Positions 51,032 to 60,441 of a stretch of DNA of 64,000 nt are shown here, one piece after another (the stretch's first letter is position 1; the number at the start of each line of letters is the position of its first letter). Made by a program: the position numbers and the translations under genes. Below the pieces are notes generated by a model. That model was not told the DNA's origin and did no database searches. It saw only the letters and a program-made list of their open reading frames with translations. The stretch is from Aphanothece sacrum FPU1 (GTDB lineage Bacteria > Cyanobacteriota > Cyanobacteriia > Cyanobacteriales > Microcystaceae), in the NCBI RefSeq assembly GCF_003864295.1, contig NZ_BDQK01000001.1, forward strand, positions 62,001 through 126,000. Reading direction: 5' to 3'.

Positions 51032-52378
51032 TTATAATGCTCCTGCTGCTGTTTTGTCTAAAACTCCTGACCCTAAATGGGTGGTTAGATTAATGGCTTG
51101 TAACACAGGAGAACTATCAATTCCGTTGGGATAGTCAATCACACTGACTCCCCCATTCCCTTGTTTAATGTTCCAAAAATTGGCCGGTTCTAAGCCTAAT
51201 AAATAGCATAAGATTACTTTATTAATGGCATCGTGAGCGACTACTATTCCTATGGCAGAATCGTTTAAATCACTGTATTTTTTGACCAGTTCCTGCCAAC
51301 AAGCGATCGCTCGATCCCACACTTGTTGTAAGTTTTCTCCTTCTGGCATTTGGACAGTTTCTGGAGCATCTTTCCATTGTTGTAATAATCCAGGAAAGTC
51401 GTTTTCGATTTCAGTTTCTAGTTTTCCTTCCCACAGTCCATGACAAATTTCTTGCAGTTGAGGTTGTAAGTCTAAGGTAATTTCTGGATGATATTGTAGA
51501 ATAATTTCGGCGGTTTCTTTAGGACGTAATAAGGGACTACTAACCCCAAAGTTTAAGGGAATATCTTTGAGAAAATCGGCAGCTTTTTGTCCTTGTGCTT
51601 TCCCATTTTCATTGAGGGGAATATCTCGTATTCCTTGAAATCTTGATTCTCGGTTCCATTGAGTTTCTCCATGACGCACTAATAATAATCTTAATCGGTT
51701 ATTATCAGATCTTGGCGGTGGAATGGGAATGCCTAAATGAGATGTTTGATTGAGGGATTCAAGCTGAACAGGATCACCCCATGCTCCTGTAAAATTTAAG
51801 ATGTTAATACCACAATTAGATTGCTGAATTGAATGATAATGAGAAGGTGGAATACCAACAGCATTCATAATTAAACAGCGATTTACACCATTATGAGCCA
51901 CAATTAAAATGGTCTGATTTTGATGTTGAGAAAGTAGGTTTTTCCAAAAGTCTTCAACCTGTTCATATAAGGAAAGAACCGGAAAATGTTCTCTATTTTC
52001 TTCCTCTGAAGAAAGAACCATTTTAAATTCGTGAGGTCGTTCTTTCCAACAAGCGTATTCTGTGGGAAATTTCTCTTTAACTTCCTGTTTAGGTAATTTT
52101 TCCCACAAGGGTAAATCTATCTCTAAAAGTTGCTCTGTTGGCAATAAATTTGGGGGTTCGGAGAAACAATTTTGAATGATTTCTGCTGTCTGTTTGGCCC
52201 GTTGTAAAGGACTACAATAAATCCCATCAATAGGCAGTAAACTAAGGGTATTTCCCAAAGTTTGAGCATCTTGAATGCCTTTTTCTGTTAATACCGAGTA
52301 GTCGGTACGTCCTTGTATTCTCTTTTGAGCATTGTAGCTGCTTTGTCCATGACGCACTATAATAACGCGAGTAGCCAA
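51032..52378 (-). CDS. double-domain histidine phosphatase (phosphoglycerate mutase family)
   Basis: The 448-residue protein holds two histidine-phosphatase domains in tandem: RHGQSSYN (about 9-16) with VAHNGVNRCL, and RHGETQWN (about 231-238) with VVAHDAINKV. Both have the phosphohistidine and the second histidine, so both look active. This two-domain form is common in cyanobacteria and is often annotated as a phosphoglycerate mutase or a phosphoserine phosphatase (PspA-type); the substrate is uncertain. It is divergent from the glycosyltransferase operon. Confidence 0.88.
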   Translation of the reverse strand: MATRVIIVRHGQSSYNAQKRIQGRTDYSVLTEKGIQDAQTLGNTLSLLPIDGIYCSPLQRAKQTAEIIQNCFSEPPNLLPTEQLLEIDLPLWEKLPKQEVKEKFPTEYACWKERPHEFKMVLSSEEENREHFPVLSLYEQVEDFWKNLLSQHQNQTILIVAHNGVNRCLIMNAVGIPPSHYHSIQQSNCGINILNFTGAWGDPVQLESLNQTSHLGIPIPPPRSDNNRLRLLLVRHGETQWNRESRFQGIRDIPLNENGKAQGQKAADFLKDIPLNFGVSSPLLRPKETAEIILQYHPEITLDLQPQLQEICHGLWEGKLETEIENDFPGLLQQWKDAPETVQMPEGENLQQVWDRAIACWQELVKKYSDLNDSAIGIVVAHDAINKVILCYLLGLEPANFWNIKQGNGGVSVIDYPNGIDSSPVLQAINLTTHLGSGVLDKTAAGAL

Positions 52379-52441
52379 GATTCCTATCCTCTTTCTATAT
52401 GAATTCTAGATTACAGGGTCTTGAGACTTTCCGACTATCTA

Positions 52442-54061
52442 ATGTTCCAGTTAATCCTCAAAACCGCTTTAAACTTCATCTCTATTATGACACTTATTAA
52501 ACCATATTTACATAAAAATATTATACCACAAAGTCAAACTAAATTCAATATCTTATTAATCAGCATATTTGCTATTATTACTCTTTTAGGTATTCTTAAT
52601 CATGCCATGTGGCGCGATGAGATTAATGGTTGGTTAATCGCTAGAGATAGTGTTTCTCTTTCACAATTTATCCAGAATATTCAATATGAAGGACATCCTA
52701 TTCTTTGGTATTTTTGCTTATGGATATTGAATCAATTAACTTCTAATCCTATAGCAATGCAGATTTTTCATTGGTTTATTGCTGTTGGCTGTTTTTCTCT
52801 TTTTATTTTATTTTCTCCTTTTACTAAACAACAAAAAATATTATTTATTTTCGGTTATTTACCTCTTTATGAATATTCTTTAATAAGTCGCAATTATTCA
52901 ATCGGTATTTTTTGTATTTTTCTGTTTTGCACTTGTTTTTTTATTCGTCATAAAACCTATATTCCTTTAGCTATTATTTTAGTAATTATGGCTAATACGA
53001 ATGCTTATTGTTTACTGTTATCTATGGCCTTAGCTTTAACTTTAGCATTTGAATATATCTTTCAATCTTATCTTGCTTATGAAACCAAGGCCAATATCAA
53101 TAATATTATCTTAGCAATCATAATTTTTAGTATTGGTATTTTGCTGTCAATATTAATGTTAATACCTCCTCAAGATAGCACATTACAAGGAGGTGCAAGT
53201 CAATGGATATTAGAGTTTGATTGGAATCGTTTAAATCAAACTATTACTAGAATTTGGCGAAGTTATATTTTAATTTTAATTCCTTCTGACTCTAAACCGT
53301 TTGATCTTGTTTTATTTGCTATCCTATCTCTAGGATTATTTGGGTTTTGCATAACAATGTTAATCAGAAAACCTGTTGTTTTATTCTTTTATATTATCGC
53401 TAGTTTGCAATTTTTATTATTCACCTATATTAAATTTTTAGGTTCTCAAAGACATTATGGACATTTATATATTATCTTAATAAGTTCTCTATGGCTAAGT
53501 AATTACTATAAATCATCAAACTTATTCATCAAATATCTTAATCAACTTCCCCATAAACTCAAACACATATGGTTAAATTGGTTTCGCTTTGTTAATCATT
53601 ATAAAACTATCTTCATTATGATAATTTTGTGGCTACAATTAATTGCAGGGGGGGTCGCTTTTGGTCGAGATTTATTGACTCCATATTCTGCTAGTCGTGC
53701 TACCGCTAATTTTATCAAAGAGAATAATCTTTTTACTAATATTATTGTTGGTAGTGAAGATTTTACCGTCTCTCCTATTAGTGGTTATCTGAATCAAAAA
53801 ATTTATTATCCTGAAAATCAAAAACTAGGTAGTTATGTTCTTTTTAGTGACCAGAGAAAACTCGTTGAAGATAGGGAAATTTTAGCCCAAATTAGTCAAT
53901 TAATAACCCCAGAAAATCCCAAGGTTTTACTGATCTTAAACAGAGAGTTACAAGACAAAAGAGATGATCTTAATATTGCTTTTGTCGCTAAGTTTAAGAA
54001 AGCCTTTATTTATAACGAAAAATACTATCTTTATCAATTATATAAAAAATCTAATCTTTAA
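52442..54061 (+). CDS. polytopic membrane protein, GT-C glycosyltransferase-like
   Basis: The 539-residue protein has about 10-12 membrane helices. Soon after the first helix comes MWRDEINGWLIARDS, an acidic pair at the position where GT-C enzymes (GT39 and relatives) keep their catalytic aspartate, then GHPILWYF and SRNYSIG. The end (after about residue 420) is a soluble domain. I read it as a lipid-linked sugar transferase but cannot place it in a numbered family. The start is uncertain: ATG 52442, ATG 52487 (MTLIKPY) or a TTG at 52421, none with a clear ribosome site. It is followed 5 bases on by a true GT39 gene. Confidence 0.65.
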   Translation: MFQLILKTALNFISIMTLIKPYLHKNIIPQSQTKFNILLISIFAIITLLGILNHAMWRDEINGWLIARDSVSLSQFIQNIQYEGHPILWYFCLWILNQLTSNPIAMQIFHWFIAVGCFSLFILFSPFTKQQKILFIFGYLPLYEYSLISRNYSIGIFCIFLFCTCFFIRHKTYIPLAIILVIMANTNAYCLLLSMALALTLAFEYIFQSYLAYETKANINNIILAIIIFSIGILLSILMLIPPQDSTLQGGASQWILEFDWNRLNQTITRIWRSYILILIPSDSKPFDLVLFAILSLGLFGFCITMLIRKPVVLFFYIIASLQFLLFTYIKFLGSQRHYGHLYIILISSLWLSNYYKSSNLFIKYLNQLPHKLKHIWLNWFRFVNHYKTIFIMIILWLQLIAGGVAFGRDLLTPYSASRATANFIKENNLFTNIIVGSEDFTVSPISGYLNQKIYYPENQKLGSYVLFSDQRKLVEDREILAQISQLITPENPKVLLILNRELQDKRDDLNIAFVAKFKKAFIYNEKYYLYQLYKKSNL

Positions 54062-54066
54062 GCATA

Positions 54067-55653
54067 ATGTCTATATTTTCTGCTGATTTAAAATCTAAAA
54101 AAACTGATCTAATCTGGTTCTTAATATTCTTACTTGCTGCCTTATTTTTATGGTTAATAAACCTTGGTAATTTACCTCTACGTGATTGGGATGAGGGTTA
54201 TTATGGAACAGTTGCAAAAGATATGTTTCATAGCGGTAACTGGTTATATCTCACCTATTATAATCAACCTTTTTTACTGAAACCTCCTTTAATTATTTGG
54301 TTAATTAATCTTAGTTATAAAATCGGAGGTATTAATGAATTTACCACTAGGTTTCCCTGTGCTTTTTTAACAGCTTGTGGAGTTCCTCTGTTATATTTAG
54401 TAAGTAGAAATCTTTTTTATGATCGCCTTCCAGCTATTTTCAGTAGTTTAGTTTATTTAACTTTATTACCTGTGGTTCGTCATGGAAGATTAGCCATGAT
54501 AGATGGGATAATAAATACCTTTTTTATTGTGGCAATTTTCTGTTTATTAAAATCCCGTAAACAACCTAATTGGGCTATAGGAATTGGAATATCTTTAGGA
54601 TTAATCGCCTTAAGTAAAGGTATTTTAGCCATTGCTTTAGGTGGTATTATTGTAATTTACTGTTTCTTTGATAATCCTAAATATATAAGCAAAAATTCTG
54701 CTTTATGGATAGGATTAATATTAGGATTTTTACCAGTCTTTACTTGGTATATATTACAAATAAATCACTATGGAGAACTCTTTATTGAAGTTCATTTTAA
54801 ACAACAAAACTTTGATCGTTTGTCAACTTCAGTAGAAGGAAATAAAGGATCAATTTTTTATTATTTTATTGAATTGATTAAATATAGTTTCCCTTGGTTT
54901 ATTTTTTTGCCAACAGCGTTAAAATGGGCTTGGGAAAAACGACAAGAAAATTGGGCAAAATTAAGTATAATAGGCTTAGGTCTATTTATGGGTATAATTT
55001 CGATAATGGCAACTAAATTACCTTGGTATATTATGCCCATTTATCCTTTATTTTCTTTAGTCATTGCTGTTTATTTAGCTAAACTTTACGAGAAGAAAAA
55101 ATCCTATCCTCAATTTTTAGCCTTTTTGTTATTTATGGGCAGTGGAATAGTGTTAATGGCAGGAATATATTTAGGAATAGAAGAAAACAAAATAAGTTTA
55201 CTAATTATTACTTTTTCATTGACAATTACATTATTTTCTGCTGCCTGGAAACTGAAAAATAAATCCCCCAATTTTGTTGCTATTTTAGGCATTGGGTTAT
55301 ATATTAATCTTGGGTCATTAATGATGTCTTCAGAGTGGATTTGGGAATTAAATGAATCATTTTCAGTGAAACCCGTTGCTACTTTAATTAGAGAAAATAC
55401 ACCCCCAGGAACTATTATTTATACCTCTTTTCCTTATAGCCGTACTAGCTTAGATTTTTACAGTGATCGCCAAGTTCTGGCTGATAATAAAGATAATTTG
55501 CAAAAATTAGCCTCTCAGACATCCTATTTATTATTAGATAAAAATGCTCAAGACAATTTAAGGTTATCTCATGGTAAAATATTAGGAGAAGCAGAAGGAT
55601 TTATCTTACTTAAAACTTTCCCAGAATCAAAATCATCAAGGAATAAACAATGA
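54067..55653 (+). CDS. GT39-family (ArnT/PMT-like) glycosyltransferase
   Basis: The 528-residue protein has the GT39 opening LPLRDWDEGYYGTVAKDM with the conserved Asp/Glu pair (about residues 40-43), followed by PFLLKPPLIIWL and about 11 further membrane helices. Its last 110 residues form a soluble domain (IRENTPPGTIIYTSFPYSR). Such enzymes move a sugar from a polyprenyl-phosphate carrier to lipid A, proteins or other acceptors on the outer side of the inner membrane. It lies in one transcription unit with the preceding gene (5 bases) and the next gene (4-base overlap). Confidence 0.88.
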   Translation: MSIFSADLKSKKTDLIWFLIFLLAALFLWLINLGNLPLRDWDEGYYGTVAKDMFHSGNWLYLTYYNQPFLLKPPLIIWLINLSYKIGGINEFTTRFPCAFLTACGVPLLYLVSRNLFYDRLPAIFSSLVYLTLLPVVRHGRLAMIDGIINTFFIVAIFCLLKSRKQPNWAIGIGISLGLIALSKGILAIALGGIIVIYCFFDNPKYISKNSALWIGLILGFLPVFTWYILQINHYGELFIEVHFKQQNFDRLSTSVEGNKGSIFYYFIELIKYSFPWFIFLPTALKWAWEKRQENWAKLSIIGLGLFMGIISIMATKLPWYIMPIYPLFSLVIAVYLAKLYEKKKSYPQFLAFLLFMGSGIVLMAGIYLGIEENKISLLIITFSLTITLFSAAWKLKNKSPNFVAILGIGLYINLGSLMMSSEWIWELNESFSVKPVATLIRENTPPGTIIYTSFPYSRTSLDFYSDRQVLADNKDNLQKLASQTSYLLLDKNAQDNLRLSHGKILGEAEGFILLKTFPESKSSRNKQ

Positions 55654-57191
55654 CGCGAAAACAATTAGTTTTATTAGTATTAACCCTTATTGCCTTAATT
55701 CCTGTTCTCTTATCACTCATCGCTAGTATTAATCAACCTCAAATACAAGCCAATTTACAACTATATCAAACTAATTTAGTATTGCAAGCTTCAGAATTTT
55801 CTGAGCAAATCTTTCAAGAAAATAATCCCAACGTAAATATTGAGTTAGGAGAAATTATGACGGCTTTAATAGGGAAAAATGTTTCTAAAAATGCCCTAAA
55901 ACAGTATCAAGAAGCGCGTCAATTATCTCAAAATAATTTAGATAATCTCGAAAATCAATTACAAGTAATTAATCCTAATTATTCTGTTTCAAATACTTTG
56001 ATTTCTTCTCCAAATCCAAAACAATTAAATGAAAAAATTAATAAACAAAGAGAGGCAATTAATGAATTAGATTTAAAACTAGGAATTTTAGAAGCACAAG
56101 AAGGAAATACATCTCAATCATTAACGACTTGGAATAATTTACAGTCAACTTCTCTAAAAAATATCACAGATGTTGTAATTGGATTATGGAGTCCCACTTA
56201 TCGGATATATCCTGAGTCAGAATTAATCATTAACGATAATTTAAAAGGATGGTTTCGCTATCGAATTTTAAAAGAACTATATCAAATTGAAGATCGTCAA
56301 TCTGACTTAATTGACTTAAAACAAAAAGAACAACAAATAGCAATTTATTCTTTAAAAAAGTTAATTCTAGTAAGTATTATTCCTCTATTTTTAGGGATAA
56401 TTGGATTTGGTTTATTTCTATTTCTCATGTTTCAATTAGTTATCAAAAAAGAACAATCAATTTTATTTATTGGTCAAGAACTATCTTGGAAAACTCCCTG
56501 GAATTTTGAAACTATTTTACAAGTTTTAATCGTTGGATTTTTCTTTTTTGGGCAAATTGTTCTGCCAGTTTTATTTGGTTTTCTGAACATTGATATAAGT
56601 TACCTCAGTTTACGAGGTAAAGCTATCTATGTTTTAGCCAGTTACTTATCTTTAAGTTTAGGAGGTCTTGTTGTTCTTTATATCTCAATAAAACCTTTTT
56701 TCCCTTTACCAAAAGATTGGTTTAAATTTGAACTAAATAAAGGGATTGTTTGGGGAATTAGTGGATATTTAGTTGCCTTACCTTTAGTCGTATTAATCTC
56801 ATTAATTAACCAACAAATTTGGAACGGACAAGGAGGAAGTAATCCTCTCTTATCTCTTGCCTTAGAATCTCAAGATAAAATCGTTTTAGCTATCTTTTAT
56901 ATTACCGCAGCGATCGCCGCTCCTGTTTATGAAGAAATCATGTTTAGAGGCTTTTTATTACCCTCTCTGACTCGTTATGTTCCAGTTTGGGGTGCTATTG
57001 TCATCAGCAGTCTAATTTTCGCCCTTGCACATCTAAACTTATCCGAAGTCTTACCCCTAGCAGTGTTAGGAATAGTATTGGGAACCGTTTATACACGCTC
57101 ACGAAATCTTCTATCATCCATGTTACTCCATAGCCTCTGGAATAGTGGCACATTATTCAGTCTTTTTTTATTAGGAAGTGGCGGCAATTAA
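55650..57191 (+). CDS. CPBP-family intramembrane metalloprotease with long N-terminal region
   Basis: The 513-residue protein ends in a CPBP (Rce1/Abi-like) domain: EEIMFRGFLL (about 428-437), the histidine in FALAHLNL (about 458) and HSLWNSGT (about 488). The N-terminal half is not part of the family: one helix (about 5-25), a periplasmic-type region with coiled coil (30-220) and further helices from about 230. CPBP proteases act in the membrane, on prenylated proteins in eukaryotes and on peptides or regulators in bacteria. The ATG overlaps the GT39 stop (ATGA), implying coupled translation and a shared task. Confidence 0.88.
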   Translation: MTRKQLVLLVLTLIALIPVLLSLIASINQPQIQANLQLYQTNLVLQASEFSEQIFQENNPNVNIELGEIMTALIGKNVSKNALKQYQEARQLSQNNLDNLENQLQVINPNYSVSNTLISSPNPKQLNEKINKQREAINELDLKLGILEAQEGNTSQSLTTWNNLQSTSLKNITDVVIGLWSPTYRIYPESELIINDNLKGWFRYRILKELYQIEDRQSDLIDLKQKEQQIAIYSLKKLILVSIIPLFLGIIGFGLFLFLMFQLVIKKEQSILFIGQELSWKTPWNFETILQVLIVGFFFFGQIVLPVLFGFLNIDISYLSLRGKAIYVLASYLSLSLGGLVVLYISIKPFFPLPKDWFKFELNKGIVWGISGYLVALPLVVLISLINQQIWNGQGGSNPLLSLALESQDKIVLAIFYITAAIAAPVYEEIMFRGFLLPSLTRYVPVWGAIVISSLIFALAHLNLSEVLPLAVLGIVLGTVYTRSRNLLSSMLLHSLWNSGTLFSLFLLGSGGN

Positions 57192-57381
57192 GGTTCTACC
57201 GAACTTGCCATGTAAAATTAATAAATCAATACAGGCTAAAGCCTTATTCTATAAACACAAAGGCTGTCTACACAGCCTAATTTTAAGCCTGGGTAGCCAG
57301 GCTTAGTTTCTATAGCTTAACCCGATCGGGTTAAGCCTGTAATTTGTAATCGTTTTACATCCTACTAAGTTCGGTAGAACC
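57192..57381 (+). mobile_element. family I element, complete copy with divergent stems
   Basis: It is 190 bases long, with ends GGTTCTACCGAACTTGCCATG and CCTACTAAGTTCGGTAGAACC. The flanks GCAATTAA and GTAATTAA (7 of 8 equal) fit an 8-bp target duplication. The stems are AGGCTGT-ctac-ACAGCCT, AGCCTGG-gtag-CCAGGCT and CTTAACCC-gatc-GGGTTAAG: same places as at 30007 but different sequence, still complementary. It begins right at the CPBP stop. Confidence 0.85.
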
Positions 57382-57518
57382 GTAATTAATGCTAAAATTA
57401 AATTATAGAAGTCCTAAATCATTTGTGAAAAGTGTCACGCCGCATCTTGCCTGTGAGATTCTATTTTCTGACAAATCAAATAGGATTCCTACTTAATTAG
57501 TTAATCCACAAATAGGCC

Positions 57519-58325
57519 ATGAAACTTCAGTTATCATCCCAACAACTCGTTAAATTGTTAGCTACAATTGTTGTCATTGGAGTGAGTATCACTGGAATTA
57601 TTCTCTTACAGAAATCTCGTATTAAACCACCAGAAGAAATCCTGACCCAAAAAGAATACCAACAACAAGAACAACTTGAAAAAATCCAGCTAGATGTGTT
57701 AAAAGGATTTCCCACTTTAGGGTATAATAACTTAATGGCTGACTGGTTGTATTTGCGGTTTATTCAATACTTTGGTGATCAAAACGCTCGTAGACAAACA
57801 GGATATGGCCTCAGTCCCGACTATTTTGATTTAATTGTATCGAGAGATCCCTTATTCGTAAATTCTCATTTAAAACTAGCTGTTTCTACTTCACTTTTTG
57901 CTGGATACCCACAAAAAACAGTGGAGTTTCTGGGAAAAAGTCTGGAAAAAATTCCCCCGAAATTGGAAGCTCCTGTTTATCCTCCCTATTATCTCTGGAT
58001 TTATAAAGGAATTGACCAATTATTATTTTTAGGAGACATAGAAGGGGCTAAACATTCTAATACAATGGCGGCAAAATGGGCCGAGACTTACCCAGATGAA
58101 GCCAGTCAACGTACTGCTGCCAATAAACGGGAAACCGTTAAATTTTTAGAGAACAATCCTAAGAGCAAAATACCTCAAATTGGTGCCTGGGCGCAAGTTT
58201 TATCGGGCGCAGCAGACAAAAAAACTGAAGATCGGGCCTTAGCTGAAATTCAAGCATTAGGAGGTCAAATTATTAGGACTCCTGATGGCAGACTCAATGT
58301 CCGAGTCCCAGACAACATTCGATAA
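57519..58325 (+). CDS. membrane-anchored TPR-like protein
   Basis: The 268-residue protein has one N-terminal helix (about 11-30) followed by a soluble, helical, probably periplasmic domain. GYNNLMADWLYLRFIQYFGD (about 67-86) and YFDLIVSRDPLFVNSHLKLA (about 100-119) look like tetratricopeptide-type helix pairs. I recall similar cyanobacterial proteins without known function. The tail (GGQIIRTPDGRLNVRVPDNIR) is charged. It lies 116 bases upstream of hemC on the same strand. Confidence 0.65.
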   Translation: MKLQLSSQQLVKLLATIVVIGVSITGIILLQKSRIKPPEEILTQKEYQQQEQLEKIQLDVLKGFPTLGYNNLMADWLYLRFIQYFGDQNARRQTGYGLSPDYFDLIVSRDPLFVNSHLKLAVSTSLFAGYPQKTVEFLGKSLEKIPPKLEAPVYPPYYLWIYKGIDQLLFLGDIEGAKHSNTMAAKWAETYPDEASQRTAANKRETVKFLENNPKSKIPQIGAWAQVLSGAADKKTEDRALAEIQALGGQIIRTPDGRLNVRVPDNIR

Positions 58326-58441
58326 ATTGTAACAATATGTAACTATTTTACCACTTCCTCAGATCATCTATTAACGAGAGTCTAGCCGTGAGGTAATCTA
58401 GATCAGGTGTCTGTTTTAATTATTTGCTTAGGCCATAATCC

Positions 58442-59398
58442 ATGTCCGTCTCTAGTCGCTCCATTCGTATCGGTTCCCGTAAAAGTCAATTAGCCCTGGT
58501 ACAGACCTATTGGGTGCAAGCAGAACTCCAAGGTCACTATCAAGACCGGCAATTTGACGTAGAAACCATGAGTACCCAAGGGGACAAAATCCTTGATGTT
58601 CCTCTAGCTAAGATTGGGGATAAAGGGTTATTTACCAAAGAATTAGAAGTCGCTATGCTCGAAAATCAAGTAGACTTAGCGGTACATTCTCTCAAAGATT
58701 TACCCACCAAACTCCCAGACGGTTTAATGCTAGGCTGTGTCACCAAACGAGTAAATCCGGCCGATGCGTTAGTCGTCAATGAAAAACATCGAGATAAACA
58801 GTTAGAAACCTTACCTGAAGGGTCTGTTATTGGGACTTCTTCCCTACGTCGCTTAGCTCAACTGCGTCATCACTTCCCCCATTTAAGCTTTAAAGATGTA
58901 CGGGGCAATGTCAATACCCGATTAGCTAAACTTGATGCAGGGGAATATGATGCCATTATCCTCGCTGTGGCGGGGTTAGAACGCTTAGATATGGCCGACC
59001 GTGTTCATCAAGTCATTTCCTCTGATATCTCCCTTCATGCCGTCGGACAAGGGGCTTTAGGGATTGAATGTCGTACAGGGGATCAAGAAATCTTAAATTT
59101 ACTCAAAGCCTTAGAACACAAACCAACCCGCGATCGCTGTTATGCAGAACGGGCGTTCTTGCGAGAATTAGAAGGGGGTTGTCAAGTTCCCATTGGGGTC
59201 AACACCCACATTGAGGGAAATATGTTAAATTTGACGGGTATGGTAGCCAGTCTCGATGGTCAACAAATGTTGAAAAATACAATTAGTGGGCCGTGTGAGG
59301 AAGCAGAACAACTTGGCCGAGAACTTGCTATGCAACTGAGGAATTCGGGTGCAGGAGCTATTTTAGCCGAGATTTTTGCTCAAATTGGGCGAGAATAA
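58442..59398 (+). CDS. hemC: hydroxymethylbilane synthase (porphobilinogen deaminase)
   Basis: HemC links four porphobilinogens into the linear tetrapyrrole that leads to heme, chlorophyll and bilins. The dipyrromethane cofactor cysteine is in [10 protein letters not shown] (about residue 246). The N-terminal [17 protein letters not shown] and the HSLKDLPT and RRLAQLRHH motifs are all standard. The 318-residue length is normal. The stop is 2 bases from the converging 59401 gene. Confidence 0.97.
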   Translation: MSVSSRSIRIGSRKSQLALVQTYWVQAELQGHYQDRQFDVETMSTQGDKILDVPLAKIGDKGLFTKELEVAMLENQVDLAVHSLKDLPTKLPDGLMLGCVTKRVNPADALVVNEKHRDKQLETLPEGSVIGTSSLRRLAQLRHHFPHLSFKDVRGNVNTRLAKLDAGEYDAIILAVAGLERLDMADRVHQVISSDISLHAVGQGALGIECRTGDQEILNLLKALEHKPTRDRCYAERAFLRELEGGCQVPIGVNTHIEGNMLNLTGMVASLDGQQMLKNTISGPCEEAEQLGRELAMQLRNSGAGAILAEIFAQIGRE

Positions 59399-59400
59399 CA

Positions 59401-59979
59401 TTACTGAAGTTGCTCAGAAGTTAATTCATTTATTACCTCTTGAGCGATCACCATACTGAAGCGAATTTGCTCAATTTCGGACAATTCTTGCCAGTCCCCT
59501 TGTTTAATGATTGTTCGTCCTCGCATAGCATAAGCTAGAGGACGGGCAAATACTTCTAAATCTTCCTCTGTCCAAGCACTCCAGAGAGGTTTGACACATT
59601 CAACCAATTGATTAAGTTGAGATAAATTTTGCCTAAGTAATGCCTGAGCTTTATTGACAATGGTTTCTAACCAACTATCAGGCACGAATTGACCAAATCT
59701 CTCTTTTAAGGAAGTTTTCATATCTGAGTTGTCTACGGATGACCAACAGTCATTTAAACGAGAGAAAAACATATCTGCTTGTTCCTCAATTTCTAGGTCA
59801 TCTAAAGTATTAACCAGGGGAAATTCTGCTTCGAGTTGCTGAAAATAAGCTTCTGCATCAGGGTTGGTGGGGTCCCAATTGTAACTATCTTCCGTTTCGA
59901 GTAGAACGTCTAATAAGTTTTCGGTGAGGGGGTCAAGGGAGTCGCCAAATTCTAGGAAAGAAGGGGGTTGGTTAGTCAT
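59401..59979 (-). CDS. conserved cyanobacterial hypothetical protein (192 aa)
   Basis: An acidic, helical protein whose name I do not know. The N-terminal third is rich in Asp/Glu with NWDPTNPDAEAYFQQLEAEF (about residues 34-53). The middle has two helices (LETIVNKAQALLRQNLSQL) and a basic AYAMRGRTI segment (about 148-156). No catalytic motif is visible. It converges on hemC with a 2-base gap and so may share a 3' end region. Confidence 0.6.
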   Translation of the reverse strand: MTNQPPSFLEFGDSLDPLTENLLDVLLETEDSYNWDPTNPDAEAYFQQLEAEFPLVNTLDDLEIEEQADMFFSRLNDCWSSVDNSDMKTSLKERFGQFVPDSWLETIVNKAQALLRQNLSQLNQLVECVKPLWSAWTEEDLEVFARPLAYAMRGRTIIKQGDWQELSEIEQIRFSMVIAQEVINELTSEQLQ

Positions 59980-60076
59980 AAATAAATGTCCTTATGATTA
60001 AGAGTGATGGCTCAATACTCTCAGCTACAGAGAATAATTCGCAGTTTCCGTAAAAACTTAATTTTTGTTTTTAATC

Positions 60077-60184
60077 TTAAAGAGATGGGGCCAAATCAAA
60101 CAATAATATCTCAGAAACAGGAGAAATTCCTTTATTATTAATAATTTCAACTGAAGAGATGCAAGTCTCATCTGCGGCCGCCAA
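60077..60184 (-). CDS. possible 35-aa small protein
   Basis: From a TTG at 60184 (AAGAG just upstream) a frame gives AAADETCISSVEIINNKGIS then PVSEILLFDLAPSL before TAA. The composition looks like a real protein rather than noise, but there is no family match, the start is weak, and a stop lies just upstream. It could be a small gene or the end of a broken one. It lies in the 462-base gap between the 59401 gene and sigA. Confidence 0.3.
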   Translation of the reverse strand: MAAADETCISSVEIINNKGISPVSEILLFDLAPSL

Positions 60185-60400
60185 CTCTTGTTAGTCCAAT
60201 TGAATGATACCACAGGTTACTTAAAATCTCACCTGGTTCTCCCGTATTTATACGTATAAAAAAATCTTATATTTGGTAGGATTTGTTACTTGCGGGGATT
60301 ATTTTGAGGAAAAACCCATAAGTTTTAATCCGCGCTCTAACCCACCTAGTAAAATATTGTAGCTGATTATACATTTTAATCATAGATACAGAAGAGCTAG

Positions 60401-60435
60401 AACCCCCACCATAATCATTGATTTGGTGGGAGGTT
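60401..60435 (-). terminator. terminator of sigA
   Basis: AACCCCCACCA and TGGTGGGAGGTT form a strong stem just after the sigA stop. Read on the minus strand, the T-rich tract TTCTAGCTCTTCTGT follows. Confidence 0.75.
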
Positions 60436-60441
60436 ATTCAA

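Noticed and set aside
52421-57191. exosortase or capsule cluster
   Set aside because: No exosortase motif, no polymerase or export genes; only two GT-C proteins and a CPBP protease are present.
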